Origin: Balanoglossus misakiensis
Lineage: Eukaryota; Hemichordata
DNA length: 64,000 bases
NCBI GenBank assembly: GCA_040954595.2
Contig: CM082580.2
Location: 14,632,001 to 14,696,000, forward strand
Direction of reading: 5' to 3'
Positions 40,171 to 54,793 of the stretch are shown piece by piece. Position 1 is the stretch's first letter; every line of letters starts with the position of its first letter. The notes below the pieces were generated by a model. That model saw only the letters and a list, made by a program, of their open reading frames with translations, was not told the DNA's origin and ran no database searches. A program made the translations under genes and the position numbers.

Positions 40171-40716
40171 AAAGTTTCCAGTTCGCTCTCCTTTCGTGTT
40201 GTCAATGTTATCAGTTCAAACACGGAAGTGACAACATATATCCACGTCTGAGTTTTGTTTACAAAGGTGTGGGCGTGTCGCGTGTATTGATTGGTCATTT
40301 TATTGTTCTAGCTTTCGGCATTACCATCTGAAAGACTGGAATAGTGACCATTTTTTCCCTAAAGTAGATACCCATCAATGTTTTCTTTCTTCGAAACAGA
40401 GATAGATCATGCGGCATAACTGTGTGTGTGTTATGAATTATTCAGTGTCAGTCGTGTCCTCATTTCACATTGTCCAATCACAAAGTACCTTATAAAATTT
40501 GTGGATGCAGTCAACCTAGGGTCAAAGGCTAAACTAGGACATTGAATGTTTTTATCCTAGAGAAAATATCGCTTGTTTCTCCTTAAAACGCTACAGATTT
40601 TTTTTTTCAAAAATTTTCACGAGCTTTATTACAAAATTTCTGTCCGAAAATATTTATACATTGTATGTTGCATATTTGAAACACTTATAATTATGCGCAT
40701 GTGCGAAATCTAGATC
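40171..40716. promoter_or_regulatory. Shared VCPIP1/PPP1R2 divergent promoter region
   Basis: The start codons of the two head-to-head genes are about 550 bp apart. Two CCAAT boxes are visible: reverse orientation (GATTGGTC) near 40289 and forward (GTCCAATC) near 40471. No TATA box stands out. Shared regulation is inference from spacing. Confidence 0.5.
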
Positions 40717-42861
40717 ATGGCGGAGAAGCAAGTGAAAGGAATTCTCAAAAATGCCAAATATTCTGAGCAACCACCCACTAAACCGACGGAAACCGAGTAA
40801 GTTGAGTTTATATTAGTTTGTCTGGATGTCAAATTTAGTATCACATTATTTCCGGCTTGTATAGCAGCGCAGAAAAATGGCATACGTCATTCGGTGATGA
40901 TGGATGCTTCAACTGCATGCTGCAGTACGGTGCAATGTGTGTGTGTGTATACACGTACAGTACACAGTCCACACTGCACCGTGACTACCTTGACAGTGAA
41001 GTCTCGTGACAGTGAGAAGAACTTAACCCACAGGGTAACTCCATCTCAACAAAAGTCTCTTGTAAACAGTGATCGCATGCTATGTTCACGGAACAATACA
41101 GAAATGTTGGCGGTTTTTAACCTCAGAACAAATGTCAACACCGATTTCATTCCAGACTCCATTAGTGTGTCTACATCGATCAATGAACTTTCATGGTTTG
41201 TTTGTTTGTTTACAATTATATTTTAATTTTTATTGCGTTATCACTTTTGCTCAGAAACAGTGACCATTTAACCGTACCAGTTTTATAGCATTATAGTATA
41301 CACAGTTTAATTTTGATACAGGAACATTTCTTTAAAAGCAAAATTAGACAGAAAAGAGTTCAGACCTACCGGGTAGCTGCAATGGTTGTAGCGGGCGCTG
41401 CTGGATTGACTGGTCAACCCAGCACCCGCTACAATCATTGCAGCTGGTTCAGCCCCTACTTCATTAACTAATCCAAGCTCTCAACTTAGAACTTCAGTCT
41501 TTAGTGCATGTTAAAGCTGTAGGTTCATCAAGTTTAAATGTTCTTATATTGCCAAGAATTATGATTTAGCACAAGTGAAAACTCCTGCTGAAATAGGGCA
41601 ACCACTGCAGACTCGGTTTATAATTTCTTTGTTTGTTTCTCTCTCTCTCTCTCTCTCTCCATCACCCTTCTGTGCCATAATCACCTGTGGCACAATGCTA
41701 CAGAGATGGTGTTAAATGGGACGAAATGAACATAATAGCAACTCACCATCCCCCGGATAAAGACTATGGTCATATGAAGATCAATGAACCTAACACACCG
41801 TACAATGCAATGATAGAGCCAGATGACGATGAGGATGAAAATCCTATTGACCATGAAGATTTGACAACAAAGTATGTATTAACATTTATAAAAATGTGTC
41901 TAAGCCAGATACTAAATAGATTGAAAACATTATTCAGTTTTCAAAGGAATTGGCTTTGATTGTTTTTGTGTCTTTTTTATCAGACTGGAAGCCAAAGGTG
42001 ATAAAAAATGGTGGGAAAAGGGAGAAGGTGAGGAAGAAAGCAGTGGGGAAGAAGAGGTTGAATTGACAGAGGAACAGAAAGGTGAGTCATAGGGTAGGAT
42101 GAGGGTGGGTTGAGTTCAGTTAGGCATAGGCAAAGTTGTCATTTGGGTTGGATTGGACCTAGTCTGAAGGAAATCCGGATGGTTTGGTTTGGTTTGGTTT
42201 CTTGCAACCATTTTTTGTATGCAACTGTGCTACAAACATGATTCAACTATGGGACAGGCCCCTGTGATACATGCTCACAATTACACATTTTATGGCTTCA
42301 TATTAATGGAGCGTACAGGAAATGTTTCTCTTTAAACTGATTATTTTTTTTTCCTGCATATTACATCCACTAAAGGAGGTTGAATGATTCCACTACCTCT
42401 TGGGGTCACTGTCCGTAGCAGTCAGACTGTCTAGTTTGGCAGGGGAGCATATCTTTGAAAGCATAGTTGTAAGTGTACATGGCAGTGAGGGTGGTCTCAG
42501 ATTTCCGTGAAGACAGTCAGATATCATAATTAGGAGACCGCCGTCACCTGCATGTACTCTGCAAGGAAGGAAACCTGCAGTCAACCACCAAGGTGGGTGA
42601 ACTGAATTCGGTATTGTGTTTACATTTACAGAAGAGAGGGAGAAATTTGAACTGAAAAGGAAACAGCACTACAATGAATTTTCCAACATGAAACTAGCTA
42701 AAAAGCTCATTGAACAAGAACTTCAAGACTTGGAGGATTCTGATGAGGAAGACGAGGCGGAAGAAACCAAAGCCAGCACAAGTATGCAGCTGGAATCAGA
42801 TGCAGTTGAGGAATCAAGAACAAGGCAAGAGGGTGACAATGCAGATGAAATTCAACTCTAA
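40717..42861 (+). CDS. PPP1R2: Protein phosphatase inhibitor 2 (PPP1R2)
   Basis: Intrinsically disordered inhibitor of protein phosphatase 1 catalytic subunit, in cytosol and nucleus. Four coding exons: 40717-40796, 41704-41871, 41984-42081, 42632-42861; they close in frame at 191 residues (human 205). All three PP1 contacts are present: KGILKN at residues 7-12, VKWDEMNII, and the active-site helix [19 protein letters not shown]. The regulatory Thr is conserved in [10 protein letters not shown] (GSK3 site in mammals), and an acidic casein-kinase-2 style SSGEEE precedes the helix. The tail is acidic and Ser/Thr-rich, ending NADEIQL. The start ATG follows AGATC in the first exon and has the usual MAEK/MAAS-type N-terminus. 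Confidence 0.97.
41375..41445. repeat. Short fold-back, about 71 bp, in PPP1R2 intron 1
   Basis: AGCTGCAATGGTTGTAGCGG and its near-perfect reverse complement CCGCTACAATCATTGCAGCT flank GGATTGACTGGTCAACCC-type loop sequence. Confidence 0.8.
41637..41659. repeat. CT dinucleotide repeat
   Basis: About eleven CT units in the polypyrimidine region upstream of the PPP1R2 exon 2 acceptor at 41703. Confidence 0.9.
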
Positions 42862-45390
42862 TTTATAAAGACAAATGCAAACAGAAAGGATTGTTTTATT
42901 TACTATCATGTATTTTTGGTCAACCAGAGATGCACTAAGTGGAAGCAATAACCTGTGTGGCAGATCTTGAGAAAATGTTGTGAATATGCCTAAACGGTTT
43001 CTTCACAATTTATATACAACTCTATTTTTTGGGGTACTATATTGTTGCTACAGTTATGCTATTTGATATTGATCATCTAGCTGTGTCTAAGACTTTGAAG
43101 GTTGCTGAAGGCATGATTTTTCCATCATTCATGATACTAATAACTCACTGGGACAGTATTCTTGGCCGACACATTTTCATATTTGTAAAATTTGCCAGCT
43201 GATGCCTCACAATCCCAGTAAAATTGCAATGCTCCATGATTGTAGCACCATGGATGAGATATATATATATATGTACAGGTGTATATATATCTACTTGAAA
43301 AAGAAGAAGAAAACTTGCCACTACTTGAAGTTGACTGCTTGCCATTCTTTAAAAAAATGTGACAACTAGTTTGTGCTACAGAATTGACCCTCAGATTTCA
43401 TGTCAGTTGTCCCATGCTTGCTATGCAGACAACTCTCCACTTATCCATGCAGCATAGATTATTTTGTGTAACTCAGTAACAGTGCGACTTAGCTTACTGC
43501 TACATCATAGTTGCTTGAACCATCCAGACTTTTTGCCATATAAAACAAGCAAACATGTATGGTATATCATTTTTGTTGACAAAGATAGATTTACATCCAC
43601 ACCCAAGTTTATTCCAACCATGAGGCATATCACATTCTGACAGGCTTATAGATACTAGGGCAAACACTGGCCAGTTAAGATACATACAGTTTCAGTTTAA
43701 GTAGAAATTACTAATCCAACATAGTTTACTTGATAAGATGCTGAAAAGATCCAAAGTTGAAATCATCAAGTGATACAGCCAGTTTCAGTAAGATTGTTTC
43801 CATGGTAATGCAACAGTAACACAGTTTTCTAATATTTTCCATTGTATAAAAGTTAAATAGTATTTTCTCAATACCAAACAGGTAAATTTTATCCATTGAA
43901 CTGTCTAGATACAAGTGTTAACCTTATCAGTGTTCTATTTATGAAATACAACTTTTCCACGTAGAATTTATCACATATATGTGTACTGTTCATATAAATC
44001 ATGTACTATCTTTTATCCAATCCCTGTCTTCATAGACGGTGGAAATGGGAAAAAAATATCAGCTTTGAAACTGCAATGACTGTTCTCAGTGTAGCAATGA
44101 ATTTTCCAGAAACATGGAAGCAGTTTGAAATCAGTGTCTATTGCTGAAAAGTGAGTACTGCCAAGGTCATATTTTCAGTCTTGCTTTCAAGATCTAGAAA
44201 CAAGTCAAGTTTTGCCCATAGAGTTAGCATAGAGTTTAGAGTTGTTTTTTGTAAATCTTGGAAAATTGGGCCCTACAATCTACAAGCTAGAACAATAGAT
44301 TTTGCCTTCTTTATTTCAAAAATAGTATAAACATTAATTCTTTTGAGTAAATAATAAACTGAAAGTTTATCCATATTTTTAAGTACATGTATGTTACAAG
44401 ATCCTAAGTAACACCAAGCTTCAAACATAACTGTTGAACTGTTTTGGGAAAGACACCAAACCCTGCTGTGTCAGAACTTTGGTAACGAGCATGTACCTAC
44501 AGCAAATTTGTCTGCAAGGAATTATTATTTCTACTTCCTTGAAATAAAGAAATTAATACATTTGGAATCTAAACAATCACTTCATTACCTTTAAGGCCCT
44601 TATCAAAATTTGACCTCTGATATTAATGGTACACTGTATCTTCAAAACATAGCAAAAATAATATTGTGTTTCCATCCATTGCATGCTAGATGAATTGAGT
44701 TATTGGGATTTCTTGTAGAATGATGACCCCAGTCAGGATTTTAGCCAAATTTGCTGAGAGAATCATTGCCCATTAGCGAAGATTTTTAAGTAATAATATT
44801 TTGCTTTGCTGAATGTAAAATAATGTTGTATGTTAGCAACGGTTTTGCTTGTTACAAGACAGTGATGAAATCTCAAGTTCTTGCCACACACCATGAAAGC
44901 AGATGAACTTATTTGTGTTCATTACACTGGTCACCATTTGGAGACCATGAAAAACATGCATGTTCTGGCTTGACATTCACAAAAGTTAGTTTTCAACATG
45001 TCTAGATATCTTTGAAATGAATATTTTTAAATGTTTGCGAACAGTAATCTATAGAAATGTGTCACTGGTCAGAACCAGTATGTGAACTGTGCCCAGCTTA
45101 AAAGGTCTGATAGTTGCATGTAGATATTGAGATCACTGTACTGCCAGTTTCCCTGCAGAGTATCATTCTGAGTGAATTTTAGTCGAAATGATTACTGTAG
45201 ACATTAGGGTTTGATAAATTTAGAGTGAGCTGTTTTTAAATCTTTCCAAGTTAACTGTGTATTACCACATTTAATGGCAAATTTGATGTAAATGCTTTAT
45301 GTTTATATATTTAAGATATTTCTATTTGTTTTTTGTGTGTACAAATTGAATGATTGTATATTTACCAATAAAGTTTTGACGGGGCAGAAC
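42862..45390 (+). other. PPP1R2 3' UTR and downstream sequence
   Basis: About 2.5 kb of AT-rich sequence with no supported exon up to an AATAAA. Short minus-strand ORFs here have no features. A TA-rich tract is at 43259-43290. Confidence 0.5.
45367..45372 (+). promoter_or_regulatory. Candidate PPP1R2 polyadenylation signal
   Basis: AATAAA in CCAATAAAGTTTTG, followed by a GT/T-containing region. A second AATAAA lies near 46154. Confidence 0.5.
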
Positions 45391-46572
45391 TATTTCAGGT
45401 AGCCTGGGGTCCCCTCCCATCTGTTGGATTCATTTTGTGCCAGCTTATTCTTGTTCATGTACAGTGTAATTGTATAAATTGTGATACATTTTGTATTGTT
45501 ACTGTGATTTTTATGGCATTTTGTCAATGAGTTCATTTCATCTAGAGGTGGACAGGTCTGGATTATAATATTTTCATAAGGAAGTAGAAGATGTGGTATT
45601 ATGTTTTGTAAAACAAAGTGGCTTTGTAAAAAAATGTACTACTGTCCGTGGGATATGATACAAACATACCCATACACCCTCCGATGAATTCTAGCTTTGT
45701 ATTCTCACAGTATTCCATGCCCCCTTTTTGCCTTGCTCTAACCACAGTCCCTCTATTACAGTGCTCTAACAAATTATATGTTTCAGTCACAGTGCAGTGA
45801 AATAATGACGTCAAGAACAGAGGCAAATCAAAAATAGATCAAATCTGTACACTGATCTGATGTTTTGTTATTTGCTCCCTCAGTTTTACTGATCAAATCT
45901 ATAAAATGGTGGGTGCTGTACGGTGATAATTTGAAGTTAAAGACACATCCCATATACATTCATGCCCTGCATTCTTGCCCATTAAAATGCACTCTGTTGT
46001 AACATTTCTAATTTTCATCAGATTCCCAAAGCTTGTCATTTTCACTGAAATGTGGCATGTTGCGTTTGTATGTTCTTCCCATTTCCTCATTATCTTTTGT
46101 TTTTGATGCTTAATTTCTACAATAATAATTTGTCACCAAGTGATACAAATGTCCAATAAAACGTGTGTTATTTTACCAGGAAAGAGTGCTGTATGAGGTT
46201 TTCATTGAGGACAAAAAACATAGTATAGAAATGGGGGTTAAAATGCTACTAGGTGAATTACATACCCAGGGATCACCATTTGTATGCCCAAGAAGTTTTG
46301 TAAGGAAATAACCTTTTCAACAACCCAGAGCTAGAGCTCTAATACAGTCATACACCTGAACATATCCTCCGTACCCTAACTGATGTGTAAGAAATGTCAA
46401 GGGATATTTTTTCCTGATATCAATACATGTACATGTACATTGTACAAGATCACTGTTAAATAAAGTAACGGGCGCAGCGTACAGTCACAAAAACGAATGT
46501 AATGGACGATCAAGAACACTGGGTGGCGCTATTTTATGCCAACCATTCGATATCGCACTCCGCGAAGTAGAC

Positions 46573-46585
46573 GGTCTTTTCCCTT
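46573..46585 (+). promoter_or_regulatory. Pyrimidine tract at RPL12 transcription start (TOP-like)
   Basis: GGTCTTTTCCCTTAG, about 115 bases before the RPL12 start codon. Ribosomal protein mRNAs typically begin with C followed by pyrimidines, and CTTTTCCCTT fits. The exact start is inferred. Confidence 0.5.
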
Positions 46586-46694
46586 AGTGGTGATACGGTG
46601 TAAAGTGCAACTCCTTGGTCGTGTCCAATATCGGACTCATCCACACTTTCACCGAATTAATTCAGCAAAATAAACTCCATAGACATAAACAGCA

Positions 46695-48450
<1,756 letters not shown>

Positions 48451-48493
48451 ATGGTAAGAAAAGAAGAAAAAAATAATGCATTAAAATGCTCTC

Positions 48494-48499
48494 AATAAA
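48494..48499 (+). promoter_or_regulatory. RPL12 polyadenylation signal
   Basis: AATAAA 44 bases after the stop codon, followed by a T/G-rich stretch (TTTTGATTGTTTATTT). This is a compact 3' UTR typical of ribosomal genes. Confidence 0.8.
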
Positions 48500-48565
48500 A
48501 AATGAAAAAGCTGAATACTTTTGATTGTTTATTTATTGGAGTGAGAATGGCTTTATGATTATAGT

Positions 48566-50095
48566 CAGGGTTGGCGCTAGACTTTGCAGTTTTTACGTGC
48601 AGTGCATGCAATGGGTATAATTTATTTATGTGCAGCCCCACTTTCTTTGAGTACACATAGTAAGAGACCTGAAACCCTCACAGTACAAGTAGAATTGCCT
48701 CATTTCATGACCTGATGATGACCCATACTGTTAAAGGCGGTAGGGCCCTACCGAGCAAAAATCAATAAAATGTGGGCGTGGCTAAAGCTCTGACGCCACT
48801 ATTTATTGTTACAACAATTGACCTCAAATGGGCATCCGGCGCCCGCCAAAAGCAAACACCGATCCAGCTAGTTCTTACGTACCCGCGGAACGCGTTGTCA
48901 GCTGAATCTATCATGTCGACACGAATTATCAAGATAGCGGTCACTGAAGAGCAGGAGAAAGGACTGGCAATTTTCTCTGCCGAGCTTTCGGTCATCGACC
49001 GGCAGGGGCACATAAGTTCACCTGCTGCGACCGCGGGGGTTAGTACCGTGCGTGGTATCGGCTACCGGCGAGTTTGACGCGGGGGACACTGCCGGTCTAT
49101 CTGATGCAGCAGCCGTCGAAGTAAACACCGTGTCCATGAGCACATCGGCTTCCGGAGATTCGGTCAACTCCTGTGAATTTTGTTTTTGTTCGCAATGTGT
49201 TACCACACATAGGCAGTCTTGGCTAGTCCGTGGTCTCTACCCGAATTTACCCGGTGTTTCTTACGTTGGGCATGAATATGGCACTGATGAGGCTTTCCCC
49301 TCTTCACTTTGTACGGTTGGTACACAAATACAAACGGTCCTTTTCAGGACCAACACAATTTCCAAGAAGAGAACTACCGATTTTATTGATGTGTGCATGT
49401 TCATGTGTGATAAATTTGGTATGATCATATCCCCATTTTCAGGTCACGCACACTTTGCAATCAACGCCAAAATGTATCAATGGTGCCCAATTTTGATTTG
49501 CATAATATGTCAATCACGCAGATTCAAACTGAACATCGTACCGATATACCGGTCATATCTTGGGGACAAAATGATTTCATCTTCGGTTTTCGAAAGTATT
49601 TTCAAATTGTATTGCACCAGAAACCGCGGATGTCGTGCTGAATAAACTCATGCACTCCTTTCTGAATTTAGAGACAAAAAAAAATCATCAGTAGACCTAA
49701 ATTTACTGTCTTTTATGGACAACGTCCGTTCTGTTGTTAGTGAGTTTGAATCTCCCACCATTATGCCAACTCTCGCGTGCTCTCGCGCTTTTATACGGGA
49801 GTTCCGCCTTTAACGTCGTGCAAGCGTTCATGAGTACGGCAAGTGGACCAATTTTGTAACATTTTAGGTAACTTGTTTTTGACGCTCGCATGACCTGATG
49901 TGCTTGCAACATATTGTTTGTTTTACCGCGGAGTCATATTACCGATATAGTTGCCTAGCTACTGCAGATCAATAGCCACTTTTAGCTGGCATGAGAAATG
50001 TTTGCGCGCAGTGCTCGCAACGGCGCGTCTTTCTTGAGTGCAATCATTACAATCTTGCGTGAAAACGTAAATTTTCCATGCTAACGCGAACCCTG
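48566..50095. mobile_element. hAT-like non-autonomous DNA transposon, about 1.5 kb
   Basis: The left end begins CAGGGTTGGCGCTAG. The right end, read on the minus strand, begins CAGGGTTCGCGTTAG, and both continue to a shared TTTACGT about 30 bases in. CAGGG-type ends are usual for hAT elements. The flanking 8-mers (ATTATAGT, ATGGTGAA) match poorly, so a target duplication is not proven. The interior is CG-richer than its surroundings and holds a 197-codon plus-strand ORF (49052-49645) with no transposase motif that I recognise. It is probably an inactive derivative. Confidence 0.5.
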
Positions 50096-50141
50096 ATGGT
50101 GAAAAATGGATGACCCTGGTTAGGTTTTGTTTCTAGTTTAA

Positions 50142-50717
50142 AGGTCCCATGTCATGCTTTGGAAAGTTTTCATTTTTCCACGTCAAAAGCTCACCTAGGG
50201 TACCTGTCTATGCATTGCCTATTGTGTCGGTTCCGAAAAATGTGCGCGAATGCCGGAATTTGCCCCCTTTTTTCATGCCTGTGATCAGGGAGCCACTTCG
50301 CACTCGAGCCAGGCGAAGGTATTTGCATATGGACAAACAAGTACACTATGTCGTAGTGTACCATTCTGTTTACAGTAAAGTGTAATTAGCGGTCCATGAG
50401 TAATTAAGTCCACAGACAAAGACAAGCTATATAAACAGTGTTCAAAGCAAAGGAAGCCCTTGCCTCACATTGCAGGCAGAGGATTTACAAAGGTGTGAAA
50501 GACTATTTGTCCACATCAAGATAAGTCTTCGGCTTAAATTCGAAAAGCCGAAAAAAATTGACTGAGTTGGGTTAGGGGTACACGCCCACCCGCCACTTTT
50601 ACTTGCTTGTTATCTAAGCACAAGGGGCAAAACGCATTGCAAGATAGTAACATACGTTAACTTCAAGACCCAAATAGTGATTTTACGCGTGGTTGTATAG
50701 GGCATGGCATGGGACCT
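50142..50717. mobile_element. TTAA-flanked MITE (piggyBac-like ends), 576 bp
   Basis: The ends AGGTCCCATGTCATGC and GGCATGGCATGGGACCT are inverted repeats, directly bordered by TTAA at 50138-50141 and 50718-50721. TTAA target duplication is the hallmark of piggyBac-type insertion. No transposase is encoded; the 78-codon ORF inside has no domain. Confidence 0.75.
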
Positions 50718-51641
50718 TTAAATGCCAGAATTCCACACTTGGGACACTGCCAACATTTTAGAGAGGTTTTGCCCTTTAATTTGAACACATGAAGCGCATT
50801 TTCTAATCATGCTGCAAGTATAATCTTGGACAGTATGGGAGAATCGGCTGAATTACCTGTTGATTTTGCACTCGGCTGAAATACTACAACGCTCCTTTGA
50901 TATTCTAGAAATTGCTATGCACTATACTGGTCTGGCAAGCATTTGTTCTCAAATACTCTGCCAAAAAAAGATGCGTACATGAAATGTTTCATATAAATTG
51001 TGCTTTATTTCTCAAATCTACTCGTCTCGCTGTTCTGAATAGGCCTGCTACTCCAGTGTTCTGTGGAAAAATAACTACAAGTTCATGTGTAATTATTTTA
51101 TATGCTACTGTCCGCCATTCAGTGTCTCCTATACAACAATAGTCCAATATTTTCTTTTGAAAGGTGCAAGTTGCGTTACAGCTAAAAGGTCAAAACTTGC
51201 ATTTAGGACTGTTACAGCAACTATGGCATGTCCATCTTGATGCACTTTTGACTGACCTTGGTGCTGTCGATGGGATGGTGTTGTGGGGATGAGTTCCTGA
51301 CCACCTTTTAAGTTGTCTTGTAATTTGATAATTTTCACAGTGAAACCCTTCACCATCCCCATTCTTTTCTAGGAATTATACTTGTAAAATTGAGATTTTT
51401 TGTTTTTTTTCTTTGTGCAGTTAGTCAACATAATCTGTATGTGTGTGTGACAGACATTATTACTATTGATTTGTCCCACAACCAAGTTTTACTTTTCAAA
51501 GATAACCAATAATGTACAACCATGTTAACAAATCAAATCATATGCATTTCAATATGCTACACACAGGAGAACAGTAAATGGTACTTGATACATTGAACAG
51601 GGTCAGTGGGTTAACAGGTGGTACCTCAAACTTTAGTTTAA

Positions 51642-51827
51642 AGGTATACGGTCACCTATGGAAAATTAGCTACAGTTGCCATGGCAAATGGAGATCTAGC
51701 CAATCACAGAATTTCAGTGGGTGGCACACACGAAAATAAGAGCACTACCATAATGTTCTTTAGAACACTCAAATACGCCATTTCAGCCATATATGGTCGT
51801 ATGTAAATTGGAGGTGACTGTATACCT
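51642..51827. mobile_element. TTAA-flanked MITE, 186 bp
   Basis: The ends AGGTATACGGTCACCT and AGGTGACTGTATACCT are inverted repeats with one mismatch, bordered by TTAA at 51638-51641 and 51828-51831. It is a different family from the element at 50142, with the same target preference. Confidence 0.75.
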
Positions 51828-51831
51828 TTAA

Positions 51832-54300
51832 TCAAACTCTAAAAGTAAAATGTCATAATGAGGCCAAAACAAACCTTTCAAAGAAAACTTGGCATTATCA
51901 TATCCCATAGTTGCAAAAATAAACCTATGTATTATGACAACACTCAACAGTGCTGTAAATTCAACAATTTCCAAAATTGCATAACGCGGTGGGGTTCAAC
52001 AATGCAGTGGTCCCAATTTCCAGATGCACACATGGACTCTACTGATGACAACACTTCAACAATGGGTGATGTCACCTTGCAGTCATGTTGAATTTATCTA
52101 AAGGCTTTTGTCAATGAGTCAGTATTTTTCTTGGGATCATACCTTCAACTTTAAATAAACTTATTTTGCTTTACAAAGGCAGTTAGAGCAAAGCTTGTAT
52201 ACATGTATTAGAAAGAATGAAAGGAAATGTTTTTTTTGGCCCTTGTGCAGTGACGGAATGTGACACTTCTCAATGTAGATATTTGGCATGCATCAAGAAA
52301 TTATAGGGTAAGTGAAGATTAATGCCACCAACGGCAACAAAAGCACTTCCCTCTTGATAATTAAAGACAACCAACGACTAAGAATATCATGCATGACCTC
52401 AAGATCACATTATTACACCTCACTCTGTATTCTGTACTTTTGATTGGCTGAAACCGTACCACGTGACATAGAAAAAAACGTGATATTACATGGTTGACAG
52501 AGTATATGGCCCGTAGGTAGGGCTACGGGCCGGGGATACGCGCGCGCTGAGAGTATATTGCAGGCTGAGAACAGGTTTTAGGTTCTGTGCATCTTTTCTG
52601 CGCATAACAAACTATCGTTCAATGGCTTCCTTCACGGTCAGTCAACTCCCGCATATATGGCTTCAAAGCGACACACAGGATTAACAGCTGTTCAACTGGA
52701 CGATATATTACCGCAAACGGACAGTAAATACACCAAAGTCGCAGCCAATTGCAACATCGCGGTTTATCTGAGTTCGAAGTAGGTACACTGTACAGCGAGA
52801 TATTTTAGTTCACTGCAACCAGCATCGTACGAAATGGACGCAACCCTCTATGCTGTGTATGGTCAAATGTTCGGTATAATAAAATTAATAACACATGTCA
52901 TGCTCGGGCAATATCATGATCTTTGGCCTGCCCTCGGGCTGGTGATCTCTGACCATAATATTGATGATGCCCTCTCCTGCGGCTCGGGCATCATCAATAT
53001 TATGGTCAGAGATCACCATCCCTCGTGCAGGCCAAAGATCATGATATTGCCCTCGCTAACATGTGTTATTATTTAACTACTACATTCTTGATATTAATCT
53101 GTACAATTCATGATTGCAGAAGACAAAAACAAAATCAGATACAAAATCAGACATTATGGAAGACAACCTGTAACAACCTGCTAGTCTGATTTAAAGCCAT
53201 ATCTCTATTTTTCTTAAAAGTGTTGATTACGTAAATATCCCTACATACAACAAATTATACAATGCCAATGGTCAATTTGCCGGTACAAATCATCACATAC
53301 AAATCAATTTCAAATCAAACATTCAGCTGACAAAAAGAAAAGATTGTCAAATGCACAAATGACAGAACCTCAAAAAATAAACTTTTTCCACAATGTGTGG
53401 TTTACTTACAGCAAATTTCTAAGATATAACATTCCCAGGAGTAACCTCCTGAGACAACATAAAACATCGTACTTAATTTCTGTTAAAGCTTCTCTATGAT
53501 AGTCTGGCAGCAAGAATGCAGATGCAATTATGTCTGAATGTTTCCATAGTAAGAGAGTTATTATAAAGCACCAATTATTTTTTTTAATCTTTGTACCTTC
53601 AATCAATATGCTTCAAAAGGAAGTGACTTTTTAAACCATGTTAGAGGACAAACTGCGCAACATAGGGGCACTCTGTACAAATAAACAAAGAGCAATTAAA
53701 GGGACAGTTCACAACTATGTCATATAGGACCCACTGGCAACCACAGACAGGACGTTCCCCAGCCTTCAAATGCATTTGTGTATATCATAATGATCACTGA
53801 TAACAGAATTACCAGCAGTGGCTGTGAATCATTGCACATCAAACTTTTAATACCTTCAGGGAAACTGCTGGAATGCTTTACTCAATCCGCTAACAATTTA
53901 GTTAAGTACAATTCTTGCGGCTTTAATGGCCGACTTTGTCCCTTTAATGGCTGACAAAACTCTAAAAACTGAAAAGGCAATGGGGCATATTGACTGCTCA
54001 ACACAAACCATATGTGTAATGAAATATATACATTTTGATAAAATCAAAGTGACGTGAACAGTTTCTATGGCATGCATGAAATCTATAATTTCTATACAAA
54101 ATTTCTCGTAATTTTTATTAAGCCATGTCTTCATGATATATATTGTTTCAAGATAAAACAATTTCAATTCTCTATACTTATTTGAAATTTAGGAATTAAA
54201 AAAAATGCATGTCATAAACAACTATCCTTTAGAGTATGAAATTGTAATGAAAAAAGATACCAGACACACTGCTGTAAATGATCAATATTCTACAAACAAT
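51832..54300. other. Gene-free, repeat-rich stretch
   Basis: Apart from the fold-back at 52887-53070 no supported exon is present. The right part is AT-rich and likely includes distal SPRYD3 3' UTR; a minus-strand AATAAA lies at 54114-54119. Confidence 0.5.
52887..53070. repeat. Long fold-back element, about 184 bp
   Basis: The arms start AATAACACATGT and end ACATGTGTTATT. Inside, CGGGCAATATCATGATCTTT and GACCATAATATTGATGATG recur inverted around a loop near 52975. It is imperfect but almost continuous. Confidence 0.85.
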
Positions 54301-54709
54301 TATAGACAATTTAGAATTCTATTGTTTACACTTTCACACCAAGTACAAATGTAATCAATAAAACATTCAAAAAATTAATAGCAGTTGCAGTGTTCACATT
54401 CTTGTTTCTTTACAGCTAAAAAAAATAATAAATAAAATTTCAGCAAATCAAAGAAATATTTTACCACACCCTTTTTCCCAGATTGTTGTCTTTCATTGTA
54501 TAAACAGCTGCCTCTGAACATTTAAGGCAAAAATATTCCTACCATATAAGCATAATATATGTACATGTAAATGCTTGAACCACAATTAAGCTTCTCTCTT
54601 TCAGCTCTGAAATATAGTACATTTTTAAGGAACGCTTAAGTACAATTTGCATAAAGTTTTTTTTAACATTCCCTATCTTTAAATCTGGAGTGAACATCAT
54701 GGATAATCA

Positions 54710-54715
54710 TTTATT
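54710..54715 (-). promoter_or_regulatory. Candidate SPRYD3 polyadenylation signal
   Basis: AATAAA on the minus strand about 80 bases after the SPRYD3 stop. Another is at 54114-54119. Confidence 0.45.
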
Positions 54716-54793
54716 CAAACATGCAACCAATAATATTGCTTGATCATCTTCTGTATTATTGGCTATGTCACATGACACGATTAGATTTCCTTT

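Noticed and set aside
48772-49077. 101-codon plus-strand ORF near RPL12
   Set aside because: Inside the hAT-like unit, no recognisable domain, no splice support.
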